Assembly (NCBI RefSeq): GCF_010015585.1
Contig: NW_022985073.1
Coordinates: 262,929-326,928, forward strand
Origin: Eremomyces bilateralis CBS 781.70
Taxonomy: Eukaryota; Ascomycota; Dothideomycetes; Eremomycetales; Eremomycetaceae
Length of the DNA: 64,000 nucleotides
Direction: 5' to 3'
Each line of letters starts with the position of its first letter. The stretch's first letter is position 1. Positions 1-11,496 of the stretch are shown piece after piece. Under the pieces are notes generated by a model. That model was given only the letters and a program-made list of their open reading frames with translations. It had not been told where the DNA came from and did not search any database. A program made the position numbers and the translations under genes.

Positions 1-1
1 C

Positions 2-1054
2 GCCGGCAAAATCGAGGCTGGGAACGGCCCGGTTCAAGGGGAGTTTGGCGATGAGGAATGCAAAGGCATCAAGACCGGCATCGAGCTGAAGAACGACACG
101 GCCATCAAGCTGCGTGCTGGAGCACTTACCACGAAGCTCACCGACGTCGGCAAGCCCTTAAGCAAGGAACTGAAGAAAGGATGCATCGCCCTCATCAAGA
201 AGAAGATCAAGCGCGACTTCCCGCTCCTTGGACGCCAGGTTACCAACGGCACCGTATCTGGAAACAGCACCGAGGAAGAGTTCTTCATGTCTCCGGACTT
301 CCTCATCGACCAGACCGCCGTGGGCAACGCATCGGACCCGCTGGAAGAGTACAACTTCCCTTCCCAGGAAATCTCGGCCTACAACCGCACCGACAATCTC
401 GAGTTCATCGGCCTCCTCGATTTCACCCAGGAGTACATGGCCACAGCATGTGGTAACGGCAACATGTACCTCCAGATCGCCCAGAACGAGGCCGTCCTTG
501 ATGCCTCTGGTTGCGGTCCTCTCTTCGCGTGCGACTGGGACAGTGACACCGTCCTCGGCGACGGTTCCGGCCGCATTGCTTACTTCCACTCCGACGTCAT
601 GGAGAAGGTCGGCGTGTCGCGACTCCGGTTCGCCAGCACGGCATACTTTCCCGCCGGCGCTCAGTACGTGTCCTTCGTGCCATACGAAGCGGAGGAGGGC
701 TGGATATATCTTCCGCCCGACGACGCGGGCAACGTCTACGGCACCGCGGTCTGCACGTACAAGGGTCCCGCGCTGCCCGCCAAGCTGTTCGCGATCAATG
801 ACCCGGAGACGGCGATCGAGGTACTCATGAGCCCGGATGTGAAGTATAGCATCACCGGAGGCGACGTGGAGGATTGCTTCTCCCTACCGCTACGCGAGGG
901 AGATGACGAGCCCGATGCCGCGTGGAGTGGAGTGGGTGAGGGTGACGCTTGGGAAGATGATTGGGTGGAGGAGTGGACCGAGGAGGACTTCTTTGATTTG
1001 ATCTCGGGAATGACCGATGAGGAGTTTGATGCGTGGTTGGCGGAAGATTGGTAG
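2..1054 (+). CDS. Unknown protein, 5' end cut by window edge
   Basis: The frame is open from the left edge to a TAG at 1052-1054, giving at least 350 residues, so the start lies outside the window. The first in-frame ATG is at 287, but coding-like codons continue upstream without a stop, so it is probably internal. The visible part has a lysine-rich stretch early on (residues KELKKG and IKKKIKRD), several possible N-glycosylation sites (NGT, NST, NRT), a few cysteines and a very acidic tail rich in D, E and W that ends AEDW. That mix would suit a secreted or surface protein, but the signal peptide region is not visible. I do not recognise the family. Codon use is strongly C-ending, like the other real genes here. 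Confidence 0.75.
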   Translation, partial: AGKIEAGNGPVQGEFGDEECKGIKTGIELKNDTAIKLRAGALTTKLTDVGKPLSKELKKGCIALIKKKIKRDFPLLGRQVTNGTVSGNSTEEEFFMSPDFLIDQTAVGNASDPLEEYNFPSQEISAYNRTDNLEFIGLLDFTQEYMATACGNGNMYLQIAQNEAVLDASGCGPLFACDWDSDTVLGDGSGRIAYFHSDVMEKVGVSRLRFASTAYFPAGAQYVSFVPYEAEEGWIYLPPDDAGNVYGTAVCTYKGPALPAKLFAINDPETAIEVLMSPDVKYSITGGDVEDCFSLPLREGDDEPDAAWSGVGEGDAWEDDWVEEWTEEDFFDLISGMTDEEFDAWLAEDW

Positions 1055-2794
1055 ATGGTGATCCGCACATAAACGAAAAAGGTGGAGTTTGACGATATCA
1101 AGATTATAATTCATGTTAATAGTTTCCCTTCGAATGCTTGCATGGCAGAGTCTGAGATGAAAACAACATGTAAATTTACATATGCTATTTGTATACTCTG
1201 AAGACTTAATAGATAGAGCGGCCAGTATAGAAACTTCTTGGCTGTGTTTGAACTATAAATGCCACCATATCGGCCATTCACAGTACGAGTCGACCCCAAT
1301 ACGGCTCGTGAAGATGTGAGATAAATAGCGGTTTCGTTCAATCAGGTGATTAATGCAGCGACACGGTGGAAAAACACCGTTAGATTCCAAAAGAGCGTAG
1401 ATAGATTGAACTTGATCCTGAAGAGCCGGATCCTACGAAAACAGGCTGTTCCTTTATATGGTTTACAATGGTGATCTTTTCCCTAAAAAGGGAAAGAATA
1501 GGGGTATAGAATCGAATGCGGAATGAAGCCGTGGGAAAACGCCAAGAAACACGATATTCTGTGACAGAAGGACTCAAATCGACTGGAACAGCTCGCGAGG
1601 GCCACATATGATGCGAATTTGGCGGTCAGGATTGACATGTTTCAGTTCTCTCAACCATATCCGGGAAGGATCGACGATCGTACACGATCGATTAGACATT
1701 TTAACGAGATAAATGCATTACTGCAGCCGTCTAGGGGGAGAGCTTGGAGTCGATGAAGTTGAGAACTTGAGATAGGAGACGGGGAGCTTAGTCAACACTG
1801 AAATCACATGACTGCTGAATCAGCTTTACACCTCAGGCAATAATGTTTGCAATTCCGACGGACTGCAGTGGCCACGCATGCTGTCGAGTGTCGACATCTG
1901 ATGGACCGGAGGTTGTGAACGGCAAGCAAACAACTCCACTGGAAAGCTCCCTATCTGTGATTTACCAGTCAACATCATTCAAAAAGCCTGCAGCACTGGT
2001 TCAAGTTTGGGACCTGAACCTTTGAGCTCCTTGATATTAGCGCATCCATCGCCACGACCCGATATTAAGCTTCGTTGTCAAGGAATCAGGCAGCATGGCG
2101 AACGGGTAACTCTGCCATCCATTCATACTGGGGATACTATTAACGTGTATTCTTCTCTAGTTGGAGCCTTCTCGTCGGCATTCTCGTCGTGATTGCCTTC
2201 TGTGTGGCTTCTTATTTTCTAGCTCCGAAGGGCGAGGATCAATTGTACGCACCATCTCCTTTACGTTCCGGACTTCTCCTCGGACATCGCACACGTTTGA
2301 GACGACTCTTTCTAGGAGACACGATGATTAGTGATGCGATACGGAAGGCTCACGATAATCTATAGGGTTTGGCGATCAAGTCTGATGATATCAGCAACAG
2401 CATGTTATCTCATGTGGGGTATGTGTGAATCTCGCAAAGGGCAATGTCCGTGAGGAGCCGTACTGACATGCGAGGGATTATAGCAATCACATTCTTGGCA
2501 CAGTGGCATCCTCTCATTGTACCGCAACGAAACGACCTAAGACCGGAATACCTGCAGGACAAGATGCTGTAAAGAAGGAGAGGCGTGGAGGATACGAAGA
2601 CATAGCGCAGACGGCGAATGCTGTATAATTTATGTTGGAGTCTTCCAGTAGACGAGTGCTTTTGGGAAGTGGAAGTATGGCGTTTGATGGATCACTTTTA
2701 GGGAGTACATCTGAGCGAATATCAATCATTGCCTGACTAAATATCAAACTGAGGGTATCATATCATTATATTGTTGCTCACCATCACGCCGTAT
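1055..2794. other. Gene-free interval
   Basis: This lies between the 3' ends of the first gene and ARV1. It is AT-richer than its neighbours and only has short open stretches (under 80 codons) with no recognisable protein. I see no RNA gene or repeat. Confidence 0.5.
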
Positions 2795-3836
2795 TTACGC
2801 CCCGAAATCCTTCCAAAACGCAATCAGCCCCTCCCACCCTAGATCCCCCGTCGCTTTCTCCCCCAACCCTACTGCACTCAAGACCACCCACGACACGGCG
2901 GCCCGGCACGCCGCGCCGATGGCCACCAGCATCCCCGCTCGCACGTACCCACAATCCATCAAGATCTCCAGCGCCGCGACATTGTTCACGATGACCGCCC
3001 AGCTGACCGCGCTCGCGCTGCTCGGGAGATCGTAGTCCCAGATGATCAGCAAGATCGGGAAGAGCTTCGTGCAGCTGCTGACGAATAGCGCCGTGCTGAT
3101 GCGGTTGGTGTAGGGAAAGTGGGGGAAGAGGTGCGTGGAAGGCGATGGGGCTGGCGATGGCGACGACGGAGAGGAGACGGGGGCCGGAGTGGGGACGGGA
3201 CGAGGTGGTCGGTAGGAGCAGAGAGAGCGGATGGGTAAATGGAAGGCGAGGGTGCAGAGGGTGCATAGGAGGAGGAAGAAAAGGTATTGGACGACGAGCG
3301 GCTGGGTGGAGAGGACGGAGGTGGCGGGCAAGCTGGACTTTTCAATTCGGGCCCAGGTGAGGTAGACGTCGAAGAGCAAGAGGAGGATGGAGAGGCGGGA
3401 GATGGAGGGCTGTAGATCGAAGAAATGTGAGCGACGGACGGGGACCGGGACATAACCACAGGGGGACGTACATCAAGCCTGTCATCTTCTCGTCCAAGGC
3501 GGTTGAATAGTAGATGTCGATAGACCTAGGCTCAATTCTTAGCGACGTTCCAATGTCCCGCAGTAACTAGATTCGGAGCTGCACACACCTGAGGCTTGAT
3601 CAACACCATATCAATGAACAGAACTACAAAGTCATGCTCCACGTATTTGTCCGCGAACCGCTTGCACCGTGGACATTGCGTCAATCGAACGCCTTTGCCT
3701 AGCGATCGATCGTCGGCTTTGCTGTAGCTCGTGTACAGCTGCGCGGGATTTAGCGACGTCCAGTTGCACCGCGACACGGCAGGTATGGATAGGGTACCTG
3801 ATTAATGGGGTATCGGCATTCAATACATATCGGCAT
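2795..3836 (-). CDS. ARV1: ARV1-family lipid/sterol homeostasis protein
   Basis: Four exons on the minus strand: 3836-3798, 3738-3589, 3525-3472 and 3409-2795, giving 285 residues. All introns are GT-AG and in phase 0. The N-terminus carries the ARV1 homology domain: a CxxC at residues 4-7, a second CxxC at about 35-38 (QCPRC), then FADKYVEHD and LFIDMVLIKPQ, and the exon-3 motif VYRHLLFNRLGRED. The rest holds several hydrophobic segments, expected for an ER membrane protein. ARV1 proteins are known to act in sterol and sphingolipid distribution and GPI-anchor synthesis in the ER. The start is set by MPICIEC, the usual beginning of the family. The long Pro/Ser-rich loop between the membrane segments is lineage-specific. 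Confidence 0.93.
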
Positions 3837-4829
3837 CTTGGATCATTGGATGTGCGCAATGAGCAGTGTCAGAATATTCCCCGCATCGCTGGAGTGGTTC
3901 ATGAACGGTCTCTTATCATCGCCGGTTCGTTCAAAGAGCTGAATCCTGTACCATTGATGCTACCATAATTGCGTGGGCTAAGCATGCGAGACTCGTCCCC
4001 AAACATGCCCATACGGAACTAAAACGTGGAGAGATGGCCTAAGTTAGCAGGGAGACCTAATATTAGTTAGTCCTGTTTACTTAAAAGAACGCTCACGAAT
4101 AAATCGGTGGATGTATCCATATTGCGATGGTCCGAGCTTTTTTGTATCATCTGGCGTAGTTCTGGAGTATTAACTATACTTAGTTAGCAGTTAACTAACT
4201 AGGACTTAAACCATCTATGTTTACCGCCATGTCTAGAAGCTGGAAAGGTCATGAATTCATCTCATTAAGCTACACAGAACTTCGGCTCAATCAGGACCCG
4301 GGGGCTGATGAATGGGCACAGGATAGAGAAGAAAGGACCAGTAGAAACGGCTCATGAGAAGCAATGATATACGGTATATTACACAGGGAATATGTGAGAT
4401 ATATCGGCCGTCCTGAACGAGATGCTCCCCCCAAATTTGTATGCTGATGTGGAGTCCTCCTAGATCTTTCAATATCAATCTGCGAACATTTCAATCCACA
4501 TCCGGACATCCCTATGTCATACTCATGTCTCATAAAGCACCAAAAAACCCGGCGCAATGTATACTGTGAATACGCTCCGTGCGCGTTTGCCGTGACTGCA
4601 CTAAAATCACCCTGCGGCCTATCACCAACGCAATCGCTCACGTCAAAGTGGACACCGCGAACCCCAACGCCTTTGGATCTGCCCGCCGTCGACGCCTGGA
4701 TCGAGACCTCACTGTAAAAAAAGCCAAGTTAGGTCCTGCGCCTTTCTCAAATGAAGAAAGAGAACATTATCTTGCAATGTGCGAAGGAGGAGACGAGCAC
4801 AAATCCACCAGGGACGCAAACGTCGAACC
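3837..4829. other. ARV1 upstream region and intergenic
   Basis: No gene supported. A plus-strand open stretch at 4579-4911 has a protein-like look but no ATG at its start and runs into the 3' end of the next gene antisense. Around 4040-4220 there are several TTAGTTAG-type short repeats. Confidence 0.4.
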
Positions 4830-6221
4830 TCAATGGTTCGACCGCACTAGGGCCATCCTACCTCGGGAATCCTTCTCCACGCGGAGCACCTCCCGGTCAC
4901 GCGGGTCGTGATGGTGGTGGTGGTGATGATGATGATCGTAATCGTAGTCTCGATCGCGGACCCGCTCAGCGATGATGAGGTCTTTCTCGGTGTCGCGCTC
5001 CCGTTGCAGGGCCCGACGTTCCGACTCGAGGGCGCGGATTTCCTCGCGGATCTCGCGGTCAGATTTGGGGCGGGGAGGTTCACGGATGACGAGGGCGCCG
5101 TCGTGGTGATGGTGGTCATGGAGATGATGGTCGTGGTGATGGTCTTCCTCGACGAATTTCCGCGTAATTACCTCCTCCATGCCGGGGTGGGGTGGGATGC
5201 TATGGACGTGGCCATGATCGACTGGTGGCGCAGGCACAGCAACTGGAGGTGGCGGCAGCGCCTGAGGGGGAGAACGATTTTCCGCCCCTTTCTCGTACTT
5301 GTAAGTCGTGGTCGTTTTCTCTGGAAATTTTGGTCAGCCCCCGCGCCCGACGGATGAAGCTGGCAGCCTTACTGTTTCCATTGCTTGTTTTGATCGTTTC
5401 ACTGATCTTGATGGCCTCATCAATGTGCTCTTTTGCCAACGCTCGTCGGACAATGAAAAAATCTGTCTATACAACCTGTCAGTCTGGGGACCTTCTGGAA
5501 AATCGGCCACACATACCTCTTCCTCATATGGAAGGCCCATTTGGACTATGGCTTCTTTGCGAACAAGACGTTTGGGCATCCGGGTCTTGCCTCGCTTCCC
5601 AATGAGTACTACCGGAGGTGACGACCCTTCGCTGGAGCTGGACGATCCAATTGAGCTGACTGAAGGAGCACGGCTCTTTCGTCGCTTGCTCTTGGACCGG
5701 TGGATGGAGACATCTCGGTACCGCTCATCTCTAGGGCCGACTATGATTTCCTCGCGATGCTCGCGGTATCGCTGGCGCGGAGGTGTGGGGGTGTCATGTT
5801 TACGGTAGGGTAGCGGCAGATCCACATATCTGGGAGGTCGATACGGATCTTCATAGCGAGGCAGAGGCCTCCGATCGAATGTGTCGAGCGACGACTGACG
5901 ACGGAGGTACGTTGGCCGACGCGGACGCGCGAGCTCATCATCACGTACCGCCACCGACTTGCGACGGGTGTACGGCTGGAGTGCCTGGCTAGTGGTGTCT
6001 GGCCGGTCGGTGAAATCGGGTCGCCTCGCATAGCGATCGTCCTCGGAGTATCGGTCGGGCTCTGCAAATGAGACGCCGCGATCTCGTTCAAATCCGCGAT
6101 CATACTCTTCATGGTGGTGCCGGTCGTCACGACCTCCCAAACGCTCGAACCGGTCACGATCCCATCGTTCCGGCCGACGTGGTTCGTCGTAGTGATCTAA
6201 GGGTCCGGATGCGCGATACAT
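4830..6221 (-). CDS. DUF8035-type charged, His-rich protein
   Basis: Three exons: 6221-5517, 5466-5373 and 5320-4830, 429 residues, with GT-AG introns of 50 and 52 bases. The N-terminal half is rich in Arg, Asp and Tyr (many RY, RD and DRY pairs) with a Ser-rich segment. A compact conserved block spans the first intron: RMPKRLVRKEAIVQMGLPYE followed by DFFIVRRALAKEHIDE. The C-terminus has a coiled-coil segment (REIREEIRALESERRALQRE) between two His/Asp runs. I recall this block as a Pezizomycotina domain of unknown function (DUF8035), which I cannot confirm here. Its biochemical role is not known to me. The His runs could bind metal or simply be low complexity. Confidence 0.88.
4908..4936. 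repeat. GTG/GAT trinucleotide run coding for His
   Basis: A short run of ATG/GTG-type triplets on the plus strand encodes nine consecutive His residues in the DUF8035-type protein on the minus strand. It is a likely length-variable site. Confidence 0.7.
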
Positions 6222-8716
6222 TGTGCTCTTCGACAGAGCCCCCAGCGTCTGGTATTGTCGAAAGAGACGAAGTCAAGATAGCTGTGATAGCGAAATGAAA
6301 TGACGAAATCTTCAATTGGACTAAGGGTGGGTGGTGGTTCGAGCCTACGGGAACAAGGAACGGAAGATTGGTACACGTTGGAAGGAAATCACAAGACTTT
6401 GTACGCCACAATGATGTTCAACCGGGAGCAACGACGTCAAGGATGAAACGGCAGGAGAAGAACGGAGAGATATATATAAGAGATCCGGAGAATATAAGAT
6501 AATTCAGGGATCGTTGGAAATCGAAATTGAACCCAAGGGGGAGGCGGGCGATGACGACATCGGACATAATAGGCGTCGTTCGCGTCGGCAGGAACGACTG
6601 AAACGCGTGCAATTGGCCTTGTTTTCTGCCAGGCAGGAACGAAATTGACACCTTATCGCCTCAAACGGGGATGTAGATGTGTCAGTCTTGGTTTTGAGAA
6701 GAAAAGCGGCGGAGGCGGTTGCGAAGATACGTTTTCTAACAACACTCAGAACTACCGTACTACTGTGTCCTCCATCTGTGTCCTTCGCACTAAAGTACGG
6801 ACATAGCCCCGGTGACAATGATGCCTGCTATTTCAATAGCCATTTCGCGGCGCCGTCAGTCCGTGTCCGTGTCAAGGATGAGGTGAGTTGAAGTCAGCAT
6901 CTCCTGGCAGGAGAATCATCAATCAAAATTGGCCAATCCGTCTTATTCAGTTACTATTGCCTCTTCTATTGAACTGGTAATCCCTAGTGGATTTGTGACT
7001 TTGTCCTAGAGGTCATGGTAGTCCTGGCCGTCGACAGAGGCCTGGACTGGTCATCCCTGTACCATACACCCAAATTCCATCTCTATTTGCCAGGCCAGGA
7101 TTGAGAGCGTCAACGGAGAAAGTTGTGACTTGTGAGTGACATCTTGCCAGATAATGTAATGGAATTCCGAGTGGCTAGCATGGGCGTGTTGAGCATTCTG
7201 TTTCATGCCGCCCTGCTCCATTCCTTCCAAAATCTCATTTCATTTGTTAGCTTATCGAATTCTTTCATCAATCAAAATTGGAGTCTTCCTGAAATTTGAA
7301 TCGATCTATTCTTTGGAGTTTAGATGAAGTGTTGCAAGCAGGACGAGGTGTGATCACACAACAAGAAAGTCTCAGCACAGCTGTAGACCGACGAAGGAAC
7401 CATCGCAATCATCCTTCCGACCTGAATGCCAATGGCTTGGTTCTTATTCTTTTCCTTTACAAGGCGCTCATTCGATCATGTTCGGGGTGCATATGCTTTC
7501 AGCTCATTCTTGGCGAAAATTTTCCTGTCATACCGTGGAGTTATGGACCGGATTTCCAACAAGTTATACTTACGACATTCAGCTTACCTGGATTTGAGAT
7601 GCTACTTCCCTTGTCTACCATTCCAAAATTTGTGTCTGTAACTTTCTAGAACCGCCGAGCACGACGTTGTACGTCGTGACCATTGGTCCAATGATAGAGC
7701 GTGGACTTTTTTTGGACGTGGGTACGTTGTACCGTGGGTATAATTCTCCTAGTCTACTTCCGTATCCAGAAATTCCCCGCAAAGTTCACCAAAAGCGCTG
7801 GACCCTGGTCTCCATTTCATGGCGAAACTTGGCTCCAGATATTACGTTCCGTTGTTCCATGGAGACAAACCACAGACACACGACTGTAATGGATGAGCAC
7901 CTGAAGGGGTCACTGATCTCCTCCTTCACATCGTCTGGTATACACTACGTGGGAAACCATTCACCAGTCGCTAAGATAAACGCAGCTGAGAACATTGGGT
8001 ATCGAACCATCGAGACCCTCAGGAGAGACGCTACGGTTGTCGGCCGTTCTTCCTCCCAGACAAGGTAAAGTTTCGTCCAATTTGTCATTTCGACTTCGCC
8101 TTTCCAGAACGCTGGACGGACCGTTTTACAGTTGTGCCAGTTCATGTGGCCGATACTAATATATTCAAGTAACTGATCTATTTTCCTTGGCCCCGATGGA
8201 TCTGTATAAGTATGGCTATTAAAGTCTGCAGGTTCAGATGATAAAAACAATGATGAGTAGTGTGGCTCGCAGCAATGGTACCAAGGATACCGAGCTACCC
8301 AACGGCCCCTGAGATGTTTGGAACGGACTTGATACCCTTCCAGATACCCAGTGATGATACTGGGCTCACCATCAAGGTGTTGATGTTAGGAGAGTGGTAC
8401 GCATACCTTATTCTCTCCCTAGCGTGCTTCTCACCTGAATCTTTTATACCCACGGCTTCGAAATTCCTGGATAGGGTTTATGCACCCACGGATTCTGTCG
8501 TGGACCATTTTCATCTATGCGAGAAAGAAGGGGTCGTTCAACCGATCCAAGGGTCATTCGTCCTGTGCGTGCGAGGAGCTCCAGCTGCATTTAAAACCAG
8601 AGTCTCTCCCTTTGAAATACTTCTTCTGTAAAATCTTCCAGCACTTCCAGTATTACAGGTCTTCTACTCGTTCTTGGTATCCTGCGACTTGTCAAGGTCC
8701 ATATTTTATATTCAAC
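6222..8716. other. Long intergenic region without a supported gene
   Basis: Holds the 5' flank of the DUF8035-type gene and of the secreted-protein gene. Several open stretches of 70-130 codons exist (for example 7296-7649 and 7667-8068 on plus, 6504-6818 on minus), but none has a recognisable domain, signal peptide or convincing splice structure. The stretch just before 8717 contains TATA-like AT-rich DNA. Confidence 0.45.
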
Positions 8717-9430
8717 ATGAAGATCACTCTTGCTCTCGCCGCTTTCCTTGTCGGCCAGTCTGCCGCTGGACTGAGCCGTCGAGGCGATTCGGACTCCTAT
8801 GACGACTCTGTCGCCCCTGACTCAACTTCCCCTGATTCCGCCGGGACCACGATTGTCACCCCGGAGCAGGTCATTCAGATCGCCGATGGTCAGGTCCAAG
8901 TTATTCCAGGAACCACCGAGATCATCCATCCAACCCACACCTCCGAGGCACCGCATTACCCCACCCAATCGTGCGCGAAGCAGACTTCTTGTGGGTGCAA
9001 GCCGCATACCCATTGCTACTGCAAGCCGCAACTTGAGCCTCCTCGCTGCAGCGTTGTGACCACTCAGTCTCCCGTCCACTACTATGGCCACTCCACCGAG
9101 ACGTTGACCCACTCGAGCACCAATATCTGGACCGAGACCGAGTTCGTCACTCGCTACGAGACCATCCATAACCCGACGACCATCCCCATCCTCTCCACCC
9201 TGACAATTGTCGAGACGTCGTTCAGCATCGACGACCCCATCGAGACGCAGACGGAGATCGACCCCATCGTCGTCACCAGCACCGAGGTGCAAACCTCCCT
9301 GGAAACCTCCGTCCACCAGGTCACTGAAACGTCCTATGAGACGTACAAGGCTACCTTGTGCCCGTGCCCCACGTACACTGCTCACTATGGTCACCACGGC
9401 CATGGCCATGGCTATAACCACTGGTCGTAA
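8717..9430 (+). CDS. Small secreted Thr/Ser/His-rich protein
   Basis: Single exon, 237 residues. The ATG at 8717 starts a clear signal peptide (MKITLALAAFLVGQSAAG) followed by a possible Lys/Arg processing site (SRRG). The mature part has an acidic Ser segment, a short Cys cluster (SCGC, HCYC) at about residues 90-105, and a long Thr/Ser/Glu-rich region with repeated ET and TE pairs likely to be O-glycosylated. It ends in CPCPTYTAHYGHHGHGHGY, rich in His and Gly. I see no GPI signal. This looks like a cell-wall or extracellular protein, possibly metal-binding at the tail. The family is not recognised. A longer frame extends upstream of 8717, but it lacks a signal peptide and is less likely. 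Confidence 0.82.
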   Translation: MKITLALAAFLVGQSAAGLSRRGDSDSYDDSVAPDSTSPDSAGTTIVTPEQVIQIADGQVQVIPGTTEIIHPTHTSEAPHYPTQSCAKQTSCGCKPHTHCYCKPQLEPPRCSVVTTQSPVHYYGHSTETLTHSSTNIWTETEFVTRYETIHNPTTIPILSTLTIVETSFSIDDPIETQTEIDPIVVTSTEVQTSLETSVHQVTETSYETYKATLCPCPTYTAHYGHHGHGHGYNHWS

Positions 9431-9931
9431 GCGTGCCTAGCGTGAAAAGATGCAGTTGCTAGACTGCAAGATCGCATGGAACCGTGGAGAATGAAAGCTA
9501 GTGAGATCGAAGTTGTCGAGTCTCCCGTGGAGTGAGGATGGTTTGACTGGAGTTCAGGTCTGAATTTGCCTACTTAGATAGGTATAAAAATAATACAGGG
9601 TTCTTGAGATAATTCTAGCTTCGCACCTAAGTGAACATCCCGTCACAGGTCTGCCTGATCGTGTCACACCGTCTCAATAACCGATGCCCGGCCCGCAGTA
9701 CGTAGTTCCTACCACTGTCGCCCGTACCGTAGTGATAAATCTACCCATTGTTGCCTTGATGGACATGCGCCTTGTAGATGAGTATAACATTGACTGATTG
9801 AGTTCGATCTCAGAGTGTCTGGTACTGTAACTGAATTGAGCCTATCTAAGACCCTCGACCTCTCCTAAGACGAGGGATCATACTGTACACTGCTGGTATG
9901 CATGATGATGTGAGATACAAGTGTAGAGTGC
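9431..9931. other. Intergenic
   Basis: Shared 3' flank between the secreted-protein gene and the minus-strand gene that ends at 9932. Nothing else was seen. Confidence 0.5.
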
Positions 9932-10623
9932 TCAAACCCCCGCCCTTATTTCCGTAATCCTCTGAAACCGCCCGACCACTACTCTCTCATACACATAAAC
10001 AGTGAACCGAACCATATACCCCCAGCATCTCACCCAACACGCAGGATGGCAGTTGACGTCCTTTTCTTGCTGGTTGGAGAGCCTACGTACTTTCGGAGTC
10101 CGGAGAGGAACTGCGTCGTTCGCGTCACTGCCAGTCTCAACGTATGGTTCCTTGTAACTCTGAGGTCGTTTGGAGTGTCGAGTATATTCCTTAGGTCCAC
10201 CTTCCCAGACTTCTAGGAGAGTGGAGCGCGGTGCCGGCCGTTTAGATGGAACGATTGTTAAGTCGCCATCATCCGATACGGCGCTGTCGCTGTCGGTTTC
10301 TTCCATTCTGGGCCTTAGTCGGGTCTGAAATCCTGGTGCTGCGTGGTCAGTTGCAGCACAGATTTAGGAGTGTTGAAGTTGCCCGGGTAAGGTGGAATCA
10401 TATGGAAACTCTTTTCCGTTTGCATCTTCTGTGAGATATAGCCCCTTGACTGTAGTTGTTCAGTGAGTTTCCATACATACGTTACACATCCCTAAAGATA
10501 CTTACGCTGAACATGATCCTGCTTATCCAGTGCCAGTTCATCGTCTGTGAGCCGCCGAAAGATGTTCCTGTAGGCAGAAACGGTAGCCCGGTCTCTACTA
10601 AACAAACCCCTCCAAGCATTCAT
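9932..10623 (-). pseudogene. Unknown gene with an in-frame stop
   Basis: Exon 1 runs from ATG at 10623 to 10506 and ends at a strong donor (GTAAGT). The 77-base intron ends at 10429 and exon 2 starts at 10428. The N-terminus reads MNAWRGLFSRDRATVSAYRN and then a conserved-looking LTDDELALDKQDHVQ. In exon 2 a TAA at 10366-10364 would stop the protein at 60 residues, yet the same frame stays open from there to 9932 (144 more codons) with an acidic, Ser-rich and basic sequence that looks coding. The complete frame would be 205 codons. A Gln codon CAA changed to TAA by one C-to-T step explains the layout. Alternatives are a true short protein or a second intron that I could not find. Function unknown. 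Confidence 0.5.
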
Positions 10624-11496
10624 GTTGCTTAAGCGACCTCATCACGGCGCTCCTAACTGGCACTGTTCGCCTATCCGGGCACTGAGAACAACCAACCGAA
10701 CCGGAATGTTAAAAAACATAGCAATATATTCATAGACAACACGTAGGAGGGAGGGCTGTTAGGGAAGTACGCGATGGGAGCGCCACTGTCGCGGGATCTG
10801 GTGACTCTCCCAGATTCTTAGTTAGTTGTGAGCTCAACATTCTATCAATGATTTGATCCAGATACGGAGTATCAAGCAGAGAAAAATTCCGTTGGCTGGC
10901 AGCTGAGGTGACGGAGGTGACGTTCAAACATTAATTGAACGAGATACCTGTAATACAGTAATACCGGGCCTTGTACATATTAGGTTTAGCGTTCTAGTCC
11001 AGATGCTCCTGTCGACGCCTCGGTGGAGCGAAATTGTTGGGGAGCCTGTGAGTCGAGTTTTGGGGAGCCGGAAGCTACCCCTTTTATAATGTGGTTGCTG
11101 TAAGAGGCCGTTGAAAGTTCCACGAGTCGAATGCGAGAATAAAATCAGATCATGAGGTTGACGGGTTCCCCGTGGGGAAGCGTAGGAGCATGGATTAATC
11201 AAAACTGTTTTGGCAAGATTAGGGGACTGGCAGCGAATTAATTTGAATATACCTCAATGTACCTCGATGTTTGCCAATCATGGCAATTATACAGGCTCAA
11301 GGGTTGACTGATGGCCCCGTCTCCTCCTGCTCAGGTACCACTCGACCATCGTGGCACTCAGCTGGCATTTCCCCATTCACTTTTCGCTCCTTTGAATTTC
11401 ACTCAATGCTTCTTACAAAGACCCTTCGCACGACTCGAATCTCCCGCTCTCAAATTGGAGCATTTGTGTGGTCTTTCCCTCAGAATCTTTCCAATC
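10624..11496. other. Intergenic
   Basis: Open stretches on the minus strand (10730-10927, 10924-11202) and plus strand (11271-11604) show no domain and are judged chance. No RNA gene or repeat was seen. Confidence 0.45.

Noticed and set aside
4579-4911. Plus-strand open frame with protein-like sequence
   Set aside because: No ATG at its start (a stop lies just upstream of a GTG), and its 3' part is antisense to the DUF8035-type gene.
7296-8068. Open frames of 117 and 133 codons
   Set aside because: No domain, no signal peptide, no splice structure and poor codon bias.
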